Below the pieces are notes generated by a model. That model saw nothing but the letters and a program-made list of their open reading frames with translations. It did no database searches and had not been told where the DNA came from. Shown here in pieces: positions 18,631 through 28,500 of a DNA stretch of 64,000 nucleotides (positions within the stretch are counted from its first letter, which is position 1; every line of letters begins with the position of its first letter). The DNA lies in assembly GCF_007981265.1 (NCBI RefSeq), contig NZ_CP034363.1, positions 1,116,001 to 1,180,000 on the forward strand, given 5' to 3'. This DNA is from Pantoea sp. CCBC3-3-1 (lineage in GTDB: Bacteria; Pseudomonadota; Gammaproteobacteria; Enterobacterales; Enterobacteriaceae). Position numbers and translations under genes: made by a program.

Positions 18631-20319
18631 TTAATACTGCCAGTTGAGGCTGAAGCCCAGCGAGACCGGATCGGTCTTGAATCCATCGGGTTTGGAGAAC
18701 GGCACGGCGGCAAACAGGTCATAGCCCATGCTGAAAGCCTGCCCGCGCAGACCAATCGCACCACCGGCAAGATGGTTGCCCGCGAGATCTTCCGTGCCTT
18801 TGCCGCCCACTTCGCCATAGTCAACACCCACGTACAGTTCCTGCTGCGGCAACGGAGTAGCCCAGGCAAGATTGCTGCGCACAAACCAGCCCCGGTTGGC
18901 GTTTAGCGTACGTTCACCGTCGAAGCCGCGTACCGACCAGCGGCTGCCGATGGCAAACCGATCGTCGGGTGTCAGTGGGGTATTGCTGTACTGCCGCTGA
19001 TAGTGGGCGTTGTAATGGAATTTCTGCATGCCCAGCGTAAAGGGGATATTCAACTGCGTGGAGATCTGCACAATTTTTGACAGCGCTGTGGCTTCACCCA
19101 GGTTCTCTTCCGGGGCCGAGAGAGCCCCGAACCAGCGGGTGCCGCGCTGATAGCTTATGCCAGCATCCAGCGTGGACCGCGCAATAAAGTGCCGGTGCTG
19201 TAAGCCAACGCGCCACGCAGAGGTACGGCGGCGCTGCACTTCCACTTCCGTATCGTTAATAAAATTTTTCGACGCTTTTGCCAGCACGTCATAAGTCAGG
19301 ATGGTTTTCTGGCTGCCGGAGCGGTGCAGAACGCGGCTGAGCTGGAAATCAAGATTCTGGCTTTCGCCACCGTAGCGGTAGTCTTGATTCAGCCCCGCCA
19401 CCCGTTGGTGATAGTCATAGCGGTTGAAGGTCAGTCCGGCAGTCCACCAGCCGAACGGCACTGAGTAATGGCCGGTCAGGTTGCGGGTGCCTTTATCGTG
19501 ATGCTTTTCAAGGCTGCTGCTGGTGGAAATATAAAACAGGTCGCTGAAAGAAAACGGGTTATCCAGCGAGAGCGTCAGCCCGCCCTGATAGCGTCCGGTC
19601 GGGCGCGTACCGGAGTCATCCAGCGAAGCATCGATGCGCCATAACCGGCTCTGCTGCCAGCGCAGCAGCACATCGCTTTCGCCCGGCTGGGCGCCCGGCA
19701 CAATTTCCATACTGGCCTGTACGGTCGGCAGTCGCTGCAAATTCTCCAGCCCCTGTTCGATATCGCGTAGATCCAGCAGCGCACCAGCGTGCACCGGGAA
19801 AGCGCCATACAGTGAGACATGATGCCCGCTGTCAGGCGTGAGGGTGACGTTACGCACCTTACCCGGCACCACTGTCAGTTTCAGCTCACCGCTTTTCAGA
19901 TCCTGGGCGGGAGCCAGCACGCGTGTGGTGATATAGCCGCTCTCAATCAGGCGATTTTGCAACGTGCTCATCAGCAGGTTAATGCCTTTGCCACCGAGGC
20001 AGTGCCCAGCGGCCTGATTAGCGATGCGCTGCAAGGGCAGCCAGTGCGGCACCGTATCCGCGCCCGCCAGCGTAATCTGTGAAAGAGCAAAGCAGGGTGA
20101 TTCAGCGGGAAAAGCGAGAGGGCCAGCGTGGGAAACGGGTGCTGAAAGGCGCACATCGGGTGTGGGGGGCAGTAGCTGCTGTTCCAGCGCTTTCTGCCGT
20201 TGTTGGATTAACGGGTCGTTATTGGCCTGCGCCGTTGGGATAACCAGTAGCGGCAGAAAAGTGCCGAAAAGCACCGTGCAAAAGCCACGAGACAGTAAAA
20301 GGATGCGAAGATCCAGCAT
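18631..20319 (-). CDS. cdiB: CdiB, two-partner secretion transporter of CdiA
   Basis: This outer-membrane Omp85-superfamily protein exports CdiA. It has 562 residues. A signal peptide ends at TAQA (residue 32), followed by an N-terminal helical/proline-rich stretch, two POTRA domains (about 70-215) and a 16-strand barrel region (about 240-562). The conserved VRGF motif of the lid loop is in [10 protein letters not shown], and the C terminus is LNWQY with terminal aromatic residues. It precedes cdiA by 14 bp in the same operon, giving the E. coli-type order cdiB-cdiA-cdiI. The upstream ribosome-binding site is AAGGAC. Confidence 0.94.
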   Translation of the reverse strand: MLDLRILLLSRGFCTVLFGTFLPLLVIPTAQANNDPLIQQRQKALEQQLLPPTPDVRLSAPVSHAGPLAFPAESPCFALSQITLAGADTVPHWLPLQRIANQAAGHCLGGKGINLLMSTLQNRLIESGYITTRVLAPAQDLKSGELKLTVVPGKVRNVTLTPDSGHHVSLYGAFPVHAGALLDLRDIEQGLENLQRLPTVQASMEIVPGAQPGESDVLLRWQQSRLWRIDASLDDSGTRPTGRYQGGLTLSLDNPFSFSDLFYISTSSSLEKHHDKGTRNLTGHYSVPFGWWTAGLTFNRYDYHQRVAGLNQDYRYGGESQNLDFQLSRVLHRSGSQKTILTYDVLAKASKNFINDTEVEVQRRRTSAWRVGLQHRHFIARSTLDAGISYQRGTRWFGALSAPEENLGEATALSKIVQISTQLNIPFTLGMQKFHYNAHYQRQYSNTPLTPDDRFAIGSRWSVRGFDGERTLNANRGWFVRSNLAWATPLPQQELYVGVDYGEVGGKGTEDLAGNHLAGGAIGLRGQAFSMGYDLFAAVPFSKPDGFKTDPVSLGFSLNWQY

Positions 20320-20374
20320 TGACGAGTCCTTGTCAAAACCGATGAGAAGATTGTTACGTTAATTTTATTGCAGG

Positions 20375-20413
20375 CAAAACCGCCTGCTGCCTGAATTTTA
20401 TTCAGCAGGGCGG
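20375..20413 (-). terminator. Terminator after the acid phosphatase gene
   Basis: On the reverse strand an imperfect stem (CCGCCCTGCTG at 20413-20403 with CAGCAGGCGG at 20389-20380) is followed by TTTTGCC. It separates the phosphatase transcript from cdiB. The cdiB promoter must lie between this point and 20319, but no clear -35/-10 pair was found. Confidence 0.6.
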
Positions 20414-20443
20414 CATAATAGTGTGAATTTTGTCAGGATTCAA

Positions 20444-21706
20444 TCAATAACGGTCCGGAACAATAACGGAACGGTTAATATTTTTCTCAATACGCTGCAT
20501 GGCAGCAGTAAAAGGACAAAGCGTGCCCGCTTCCGTTGTTTTGCACCCGTTGAAATGCAGCTCCGTCAGCAAGGGCGGATTTTGCTGGTCAAGCGGCGTT
20601 AGCTGGCGCAGCTGATCCAGGCTCTGCGCCTGAAAATAGATACGGATAAATTGCTGCTGACGCTCATCCCGCCAGCGTTCAAACACCAGGCTGCCGCCCG
20701 GCGGGATATTGCCGGGAGGATAAAGTCCCTGCTGCCAGTGAAAGTCCAGCAGGGTGCGCAGCCATGAAATATTGATATCGTGAGCCACAATCAGCAGCCA
20801 GCGCGTATCCGGCAGAGCATTTTGCTGTTCGCCACGGAGCGCTTTGGCAATCTGATCCATTAACGTCGAGGCGCCCCGCGAGGCTGAAGAAGGCAGATCG
20901 TTGGTATAGTCATATTTATAACTCAGCAGCGGCATTAGCTGCGCGATCTCTGCGGCGCTGCGAACCTTGCCAAAAGCCACTTCTGACAAGGGCTTGTTTT
21001 CACTCCATTCCAGCCTCAGCGTTTCGGCCATAGCGGCCAGCGTGTCCAATCCTTTAATACCAATGGTGCCATTTGACCAGACGCTGAGCTGCCAGGGCTC
21101 ACTGAAAACCGGGCAGGGCGCAGCGGGCTGGCAGACCGCCCGTTTCAGGGCATTAATTTGCGGCTGTAAACGCTGCTGAGCGGCGGCCAGATCGCCACCC
21201 ATCGCGGCAAGCGCCTCCTGACGGCTTGCCGCCGCGCTGGCTTTGCTGGCTTTACCGGCCGGATATTGAAACAGAGGATCCGGCCCTTTTTTAGCCTGTA
21301 CGGTAACGCCGCAGCCGGGAAAGGCGGCCTCGGCCAGCGCCTGCGCCGTCATTTTAGTGCGCTGCATTGGGCTGGCGTACAGATAGAATTCGGCATTATT
21401 CGGGCAGGCGTTGCCGATTAACCCGAGTTGCCGATAGCGCTGGCTCTCGTAACGGCCTTTAAGCCAGGCCGCGGTATAGCCATGCCCGGTAAGATCGCCA
21501 TCGCGAGTCAGCCAGCTGGCCCAGGTACGGGCGGATCCCGCTTCGATAGCCCGGCGATTATCAGGCGAAGGAGGACGTACGCCATGCCGGCTGATTTCGA
21601 CAACTTTCTCCAGCGTATAATGCGATTCTGCCTGCGCAATCTGACTAAAAAGGGCGACAAAAGCAGCGAAAAGGAGCCTGAGTGAAAGTGGGGAAAGCCT
21701 GAGCAT
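20444..21706 (-). CDS. Periplasmic histidine acid phosphatase (AppA/Agp family)
   Basis: This phosphomonoesterase has 420 residues with a signal peptide (1-26, ending AQA). The catalytic RHGxRxP motif is R40-H41-G42-V43-R44-P45, with H41 as phosphate acceptor, and the proton-donor HD motif is H309-D310 (VAHDIN). E. coli AppA (phytase) has HDTN and Agp (glucose-1-phosphatase) HDSN, so the residue after HD does not fix the substrate. PPGGSLVFERW resembles AppA. It probably releases phosphate from phytate, sugar phosphates or similar in the periplasm. The ATG region lacks a clear Shine-Dalgarno and no Pho box was seen upstream. It ends at its own terminator, so it is not obviously part of the CDI operon. 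Confidence 0.9.
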   Translation of the reverse strand: MLRLSPLSLRLLFAAFVALFSQIAQAESHYTLEKVVEISRHGVRPPSPDNRRAIEAGSARTWASWLTRDGDLTGHGYTAAWLKGRYESQRYRQLGLIGNACPNNAEFYLYASPMQRTKMTAQALAEAAFPGCGVTVQAKKGPDPLFQYPAGKASKASAAASRQEALAAMGGDLAAAQQRLQPQINALKRAVCQPAAPCPVFSEPWQLSVWSNGTIGIKGLDTLAAMAETLRLEWSENKPLSEVAFGKVRSAAEIAQLMPLLSYKYDYTNDLPSSASRGASTLMDQIAKALRGEQQNALPDTRWLLIVAHDINISWLRTLLDFHWQQGLYPPGNIPPGGSLVFERWRDERQQQFIRIYFQAQSLDQLRQLTPLDQQNPPLLTELHFNGCKTTEAGTLCPFTAAMQRIEKNINRSVIVPDRY

Positions 21707-22063
21707 AGCGGGGATCTCTGTAGCCGGTTGAATATTAATCTTCTGATTTTTACGGCTAAACTATAGCTTTTTCACCGGGCGCAGTCACTTGCATACGCTG
21801 GATAAATCACTCCCTTTTTCCGAAAGAAGTTTCGGGATAAAAATGCGTACGCAAAAAACAGACACTCTTTTTAAGATATTCCTGACCAAATGCTTCAGGG
21901 AAATAATTTAAATGTATTTGCGCAACATCACCGCTTTCTTTTGGCATTCAGTTAATCGGGAGGATTACGCGTATGAGTCACTCTTTTTACGCATATTGAC
22001 TGGCAGTTTTTCATCAGCTTCATGCCGGGTAAAAGTGATAATTTTAAAATTTTTTTAGCCTTT
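21707..22063. other. Intergenic region with no supportable gene
   Basis: This 357-bp AT-rich stretch lies upstream of the reverse-strand phosphatase gene and downstream of the zinc-ribbon gene. TATAGT on the reverse strand near 21760 could be a -10 for the phosphatase gene, but no good -35 accompanies it. An 8-codon frame at 21973-21999 has a fair ribosome-binding site but is too short to call. Confidence 0.5.
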
Positions 22064-22225
22064 TTATTTCTCTTTAATAAATAAAGATTTGCAGTAGGGG
22101 CAAAGCATGGTCTGTCCGTGACTCCGCTTACTTACTGATTGAGAAGAGTATTTGTTACAAACTGGACATTTGGTGCGGGCTTCGCTTTTTTTCAGAAACG
22201 CCATGATTGCGGTAAGGTATGACAT
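22064..22225 (-). CDS. Small zinc-ribbon protein (YnfU-like)
   Basis: This 53-residue protein carries two CxxC pairs, C20-C23 (KCPVCNK) and C42-C45 (LCPYCKS), a zinc-ribbon arrangement. The N terminus is a short hydrophobic helix (LTAIMAFL). The start at 22225 has AGAGAGA upstream; a longer frame from 22285 would consume the ribosome-binding site. It recalls YnfU-type zinc-binding proteins of enterobacteria, a tentative match from memory. The role is unknown. Confidence 0.6.
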   Translation of the reverse strand: MSYLTAIMAFLKKSEARTKCPVCNKYSSQSVSKRSHGQTMLCPYCKSLFIKEK

Positions 22226-22323
22226 GATTTTCTCTCTCTCATAATGGCTGTGGTGGACAACGAAACGGCCCGGCTTTTTAAGCATAATAAGCTTTTAAAG
22301 AAAATATTACCTGAATTACCGTC

Positions 22324-22383
22324 ATGAAAAAATATATTCACGCTAATGTCGATGATTTAATTCGTATTCCTGGTGGAGGGTGA
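22324..22383 (+). CDS. Possible 19-residue peptide ending in Gly-Gly-Gly
   Basis: An ATG frame encodes MKKYIHANVDDLIRIPGGG and stops at TGA (22381-22383), in the gap between the divergent zinc-ribbon gene and the glucan synthase gene. The upstream sequence lacks a strong Shine-Dalgarno. It may be chance in AT-rich DNA, a leader peptide, or a real small peptide. Only its compact coding appearance supports it. Confidence 0.2.
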   Translation: MKKYIHANVDDLIRIPGGG

Positions 22384-22500
22384 AAAATAAACTGTGGCTT
22401 TCATTATAATTCCTAACATTCATTTCATTAAAGCGTACACTGGCGGTAATGCACTTTTTAATCGCTGATTCTCTTTTCCGTGCCTTTAGGGAATATCAAA

Positions 22501-25500
22501 GTGAAAAAATATTTTAACGAGTGGTTCGGCACGCAAAGCGGTGCCAGCCTGCCGCATGAAAAATCCGTGGCGGCCGAAAAGAATATTTATAATCAGGTCT
22601 GGCCGGAAATATTTTCCGCAGACCAGATGGCGATCTATGGGGAAAAGCTGGCAGGAAGCCATCAGCTTTCTCACGGGAAAACCGTCTGGCACCTGTCGGG
22701 TCGGCTGAATGAAGATGAGCGGCTCCTGACACAGAGTGCAGAAATCCTCAGCGGCGGTGATAAAAAAAGCCTGACGCCTGCCGGTCTGTGGCTGCTGGAT
22801 AATTTCTACCTGATTGAAGAACAAATTCGTCTGGTGCGTCAGTTGCTGCCTGCCAAATTTGGTAAAGGGCTGCCGGTGCTGTTGGATTCCGGGCAGCTTC
22901 TGCGCATTCAGGTCATTGCTCAGGAGATGGTCAGGCACAGCGACGGCAGGCTGGAAAGTAACGTGCTGTGGGCGCTGATCGCCTCTTATCAACGTGTTAC
23001 GCCTCTGCTGCTGGGGGAGCTGTGGGCTTTGCCTGCCATGCTGCGGCTGGCGTTAATTGATAACCTGGCGCGGATTGCTACGGAAGTGGCCGTTGCGCAT
23101 CAGGAGAGGATGAAGGCCGAAAAGTGGGTCAGTAAGATCCTGATGATGGTGCAGGGCGATGTCGGCAAAGTCATTGTGGTCGTGGCGGAAATGGCAAAGA
23201 AAAATCCGGTTCTGTCGGGTGCTTTTGTCGCCGAAATGATGCGCCGCATGAGCGGGCAAAGCAATATGCTGGCGATAAACTGGCTTGAGCAGCATCTTCA
23301 TGGCATCGGGCTGAGTACCTCACAGGTGATTGAACATTTCAATCGCCAGCTCTCAATCAGTCAGCTTTCCGTCAGCAACAGCATTTCCGGCCTGCGACAG
23401 TTAGGCGAAACCGACTGGCCTGAAATGATTGAATCCCTGAGCCTGGTTGAGCAGACTCTGCGGCAGGATCCGGCAGGCATTTATTCGCTCATGCAGTTCG
23501 AAAGTCGTGACCATTATCGTCACGTCGTTGAAACGCTTGCCCGCCACAGCGATTTTAGCGAACAGGATGTTGCGCATGAGGTACTGACACTGGCCGGTCA
23601 GCAGCAGGGGCGTCAGCAACATGTTGGCTACTATTTACTGGATAAAGGTCGGGCGGAACTGGAAAAACGGCTTGCCACGCGTTATTCCGTTATCACCCAG
23701 TGGCGACACAGGCTGCATCAGATGCCGCTGCTCTCCTGGCTGGGGAGCCTGTTATTGCTGACGGCGGCTTTCAGCGCCGAACTCTTCGTCGATACCTTTG
23801 ATGCCGGCATAAGCCGCTGGCTCTGGCTGCTGCTGTTGCCGGTGATTATCGTCACCAGCGAGCTGGCGCTACAGCTGTTAAGTGAGTTGACCACCCGAAG
23901 TCGTCATCCTGAACCGCTCGCCAGCATGGATTATGCCGCTGCGATACCCAATGATAAAAGCACGCTGGTGGCGATCCCCTGCCTGCTAGGCAGTCAGAGC
24001 AGTATTGATGCGCTGTTGCGATCGCTTGAAGTCTGCTATCTGGGGAATGCCTTACCCAACCTCTATTTCGCCTTACTTACCGATTTTACCGACAGCGCAG
24101 AACAAAGCAGTGCCGAAAACCGGGCGCTGTTGCGTTACGCCATCACCAAAACCGAGGCACTTAACCGTCGTTATCCTTCCGGCACGGATAATATTGCGCT
24201 CTTTTCGCTGCTCCACCGCGACAGCCTGCTCAATAAAGCGCAGGGCGTGTGGATGGGATATGAACGTAAAAGAGGCAAAATCTACGCCCTCAACCACTGG
24301 CTTCGCCATGAAGCGGACGTTTTTAGCATCACGGCAGGCGCGAGCCAGGCCGAGCTGAGCAAAGTTAACTACGTCATTACGCTTGATAGCGACACCATTT
24401 TGCCTCGCGAGACGGCCTGTAAGCTGATTGGCATTATGGCTCACCCGCTTAATAAACCCGTGTTTGACGAAAGCCTTCACCGGGTAGTGGAAGGGTATGC
24501 CATTTTACAGCCGCGCATGGCGGAGGAGATCCCTGTTTCAGGGCAGGGGCGTTATGCAAAATTATGCAGCAGTATTCCGGGGAACGATCCCTATTCTGCT
24601 ATCTCGTCGGATATCTATCAGGATCTGTTCGGCGAAGGATCTTACATTGGTAAGGGCATCTACGAAGTGGATACTTTTACCCGCGCTACCCGTAATACCT
24701 GCCCGGAAAATCTGGTGCTTAGTCACGATTTGCTGGAAGGCTGCTATGCCCGCTCGGGGTTTATCAGCAACGTCGTTTTGTACGAGCAGTACCCCGATAA
24801 TTATCTTGTTGATGTGGCACGTCGTTTCCGCTGGATAAGGGGGGACTGGCAGTTGCTGAACTGGCTGCGGCTTAATGTTTATCTGGCCGACGGCAGCCGA
24901 CAAAAAAATCCGCTCAGTTTCCTTTCCCGCTGGAAACTGCTGGATAACCTACGCCGCAGCCTGGTAGCGCCTTCGCTGTTGCTGCTGCTTTTTACTGTTT
25001 TTACCCTCTTGCCTAACCCGCTCTACTGGATTTGCGCGATCCTGCTGGTGTTAATATTACCCGGTACGCTGGCACTGGCGCTGGATGCGATTAAAAAAGG
25101 CAAGCAGCGCGCCTGGCGTCAGCATCTGAAAATTGTGGCAGCAGGCAGTTTCACGCGCCTTTGCCGGGCTGGCCTTTATCTGGCGACGCTTCCTCATGAA
25201 AGCTACTGGTCAGTAAAAGCGATCGTCCTCACGCTGTGGCGGCTAAACGTCAGCCATCGTTATCTTCATGAATGGAAAAGCGGTGGGGCGCTGGCGGCAA
25301 CGCGCCTGACCCGTCGGGCTTGCTATCGTGAAATGTGGATCAATCCGCTTGCGGGCGGCCTGTTGCTGCTGCTTATTGCTGGCCTGGCGCCTCAGCTTCT
25401 GCTGTCAGGCCTGCCGCTGGCCGTGTTATGGGCGATTACCCCTGAGCTTATTAAAAGGATCAGCCAGCCGGCTGCGCCAGAACCGGCAACGCTGAGCGTG

Positions 25501-28500
25501 ACCCAGCAGCAGTTTTTACGCCGGACCGCTCGCGAAACCTGGTCATTTTTTACTGATTTTGCCGGCGCGGAAGATAACTGGCTGCCACCTGATAACATGC
25601 AGGAGATCCCGCAGCAGATTGTCGCTCATCGCACCTCGCCGACCAATATCGGTCTGTCGCTGCTGGCCAACTTAACGGCATGGGACTTCGGTTATGTCAC
25701 CCAGAATGAGGTGCTCACGCGCACTACCGCGACGCTGGATACGCTGGACAGGATGGATCACTATCGCGGCCACCTCTTTAACTGGTATGACACCCAAACC
25801 CTGGCCCCGCTCAATCCTCGTTATATTTCCAGCGTCGACAGCGGCAATATGGCGGGCCATCTGGTTACGCTTCAGGCCGGTCTGCATGCCTGGAAATCCC
25901 AGCCGGTCGTGGTGATCGCCTGTTTGCTGGAAGGGCTTAATGACACGCTGCTGCTCGCCGAAGAACATGCCCATGAAGCAGACCGCGAGCAGCTGGTGCT
26001 CATTCGCGAGCTGTTTACCTCGTTACAGAATAGTGCCGCCTCGTCGCTGTTAAGCGCGCTGGCATATTTAATGTTGACGCTTTCCTTGCAGCGACAAAGC
26101 AGCGCATTGCCTGATGAACGCTGGATTAGCGCTTTCCGCCAGCAAATTGACGCCTTCCATCAGGAGTGGTGCCAGTTCTTTAGCTGGCTGACGCCTGCCG
26201 ACAGCCTGCCCGACACGATCCCCTCTCTGCTGTGGCTGGCCGAACTGAATCAGCATCGGCCCGGCCTGGCCCGGACGGTCGCCGAACCCGTCATGCAGGC
26301 GGCACGCCAGCGGCTGGCCATTTTGCTGGAGCTGGATCAGCGGCTCGATGCGCATCAAAAAATGGATTTCCGTTTCCTTTATCATCCGGAAACCGCTTTG
26401 CTCAGCGTCGGTTATAACTGCGAAAACGGGGTGCTGGATAACGGTAAATACGATCTTCTGCCTTCTGAAATCCGCCTGACTCACTATTTTGCCATCTCCA
26501 CCAATCAGCTGCCGGTTAAAAGCTGGTTTGCGCTGGGCAGGCTGTTTACGCAGATAGATAATCAGCCCGCGGTGATGTCCTGGAGCGGTTCAATGTTCGA
26601 ATATTTGATGCCGCAACTGGTGATGCCGGTCTTTCCCGACACCCTGCTGGAACAGATGGCGCGCTCGGCCGTTCAACGGCAAATTGCCTGGGGCAAGACG
26701 CTAAATATTCCATGGGGTGTTTCTGAATCGGGCTATGCGGCTTTCGATGCCAATAATAATTATCAATATAAAGCGTTCGGACTTTCTGAACTTGGGCTGA
26801 AGCGGGGATTAAATGAGGAACGTGTGGTGGCACCTTACGCCACCCTGCTGGCGTTAATGGTGCTGCCGCAGGAAGCCATTGAGAATCTTAATACGCTGAT
26901 CAAGTGGGGCGCAAAAGGCGATTATGGCTTTTATGAAGCGCTGGACTTTACGCCTGAGCGGCTGCCGCCAGACCAGAAATGTGTCCGCATTAGTTCCTAT
27001 ATGGCCCACCATCAGGGGATGGGGCTGCTGGCTATCGGTCATCTGCTGTTTCAGGCACCTATGGTGCAGCGCTTTATGTCCAGCGCGTTGAATCAGTCAT
27101 CGCGCCTGCTGCTTCAGGAGAGAATGCCTGATGCCATTGAGCTGTATACCCCACGGCGGCATTTTGACGACGCCTCTGAGCGCGCGCGGTCATCGGTAAA
27201 TCCTGATTTGCGGCTGTTTACCGGTGCCGATACCCCTGTTCCTCAGGTACAGCTGCTTTCCAATGCACATTATCATCTGATGGTGACGCAGGCCGGTGGC
27301 GGCTATAGCGTCTGGAACGGTATTGCCCTGACGCGCTGGCGCAGCGATGCCACCAGCGATAACCGTGGTGCTTTTTGTTATCTCAGCGATAGCGATAGTG
27401 GCGAGACGATCGGTAACACCTTTCAGCCTTGCGCAAGCAAGCGTCCGCTCTACAAAACGCTGTTCAACGATGCCGGCGTCGAGTTCAGCTGTAGTGACGG
27501 GGCGCTGACGATGCATACGCATATCGTGGTATCACCAGAAGATGATGTGGAGATCAGGCGCATTACGTTGACGCATCGCGGACGTCAGCCGCGTCGGGTG
27601 AATATCACCACTTATGCTGAGGTTGTGCTGGCACCTGCCGCAAGCGATCTGGCCCATCCCGCCTTTAGTAATCTCTTTGTACAAACAGAAATCCTGGCCG
27701 ATGATGAAGCGATCCTTGCGCATCGTCGCCCCCGTGACGAACATGAAGAGACGCCCTGGATGTTCCACGCGATGGTTATTCACGGCGCGGTTGAGAGAAC
27801 AACCTCCTGGGAAAGCGATCGCGCTAAATTTATTGGTCGTGGCAACACCCCGGCCAACCCTCACGCACTCGGCCCACTCGGCAGGCTTTCCAACAGCGAA
27901 GGGTCGGTACTGGATCCGATTCTGGCGATGCAGCAAACCTTTCTGCTCAGGCCCGGCGAGCCGCAGGTGATTGACATTATTTACGGCGTGACGATGCAGC
28001 GGGAAAGCACGGTTAAACTGATTGAAAAATATCGCAACAAAATTAACGCCAATCGAGTGTTTGAGATGGCGTGGTCGCACAGTCAGGTCGCGCTACGGCA
28101 GCTAAATGTGCACGCAGAGGATGCCAGCACGTTTAATACGCTGGCCAGCGCCATCCTGTTCCCCTGCGCGGAAATGCGTGGGGACAACAAAGCGATGATG
28201 CGTAATCGCCTTGGTCAGGCCGCACTGTGGGGACATTCGATTTCCGGGGATCTGCCGATCGTTCTCCTGACCCTCGATCTTGCCGGACAGCTTGAACTGG
28301 TTGGAGCAATGATCCAGGCACATGCTTACCTGCGCCATAAAGGTTTGAGCATTGATTTGGTGATTATCAACAACGACCGCGGCGGCTATCAGCAGGCGTT
28401 GCATAACCAGATAATGCGATTTATCGATTCGGGAGAAAGCGTGAAGCTGGCTGACCAGCCTGGCGGCATCTTTGTGCGCAAAGGCGAAAACTTCACCGCC

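Noticed and set aside
21973..21999. Eight-codon frame (MSHSFYAY) behind GGGAGG
   Set aside because: It is far too short to distinguish from chance and not positioned as an attenuator for any downstream gene.
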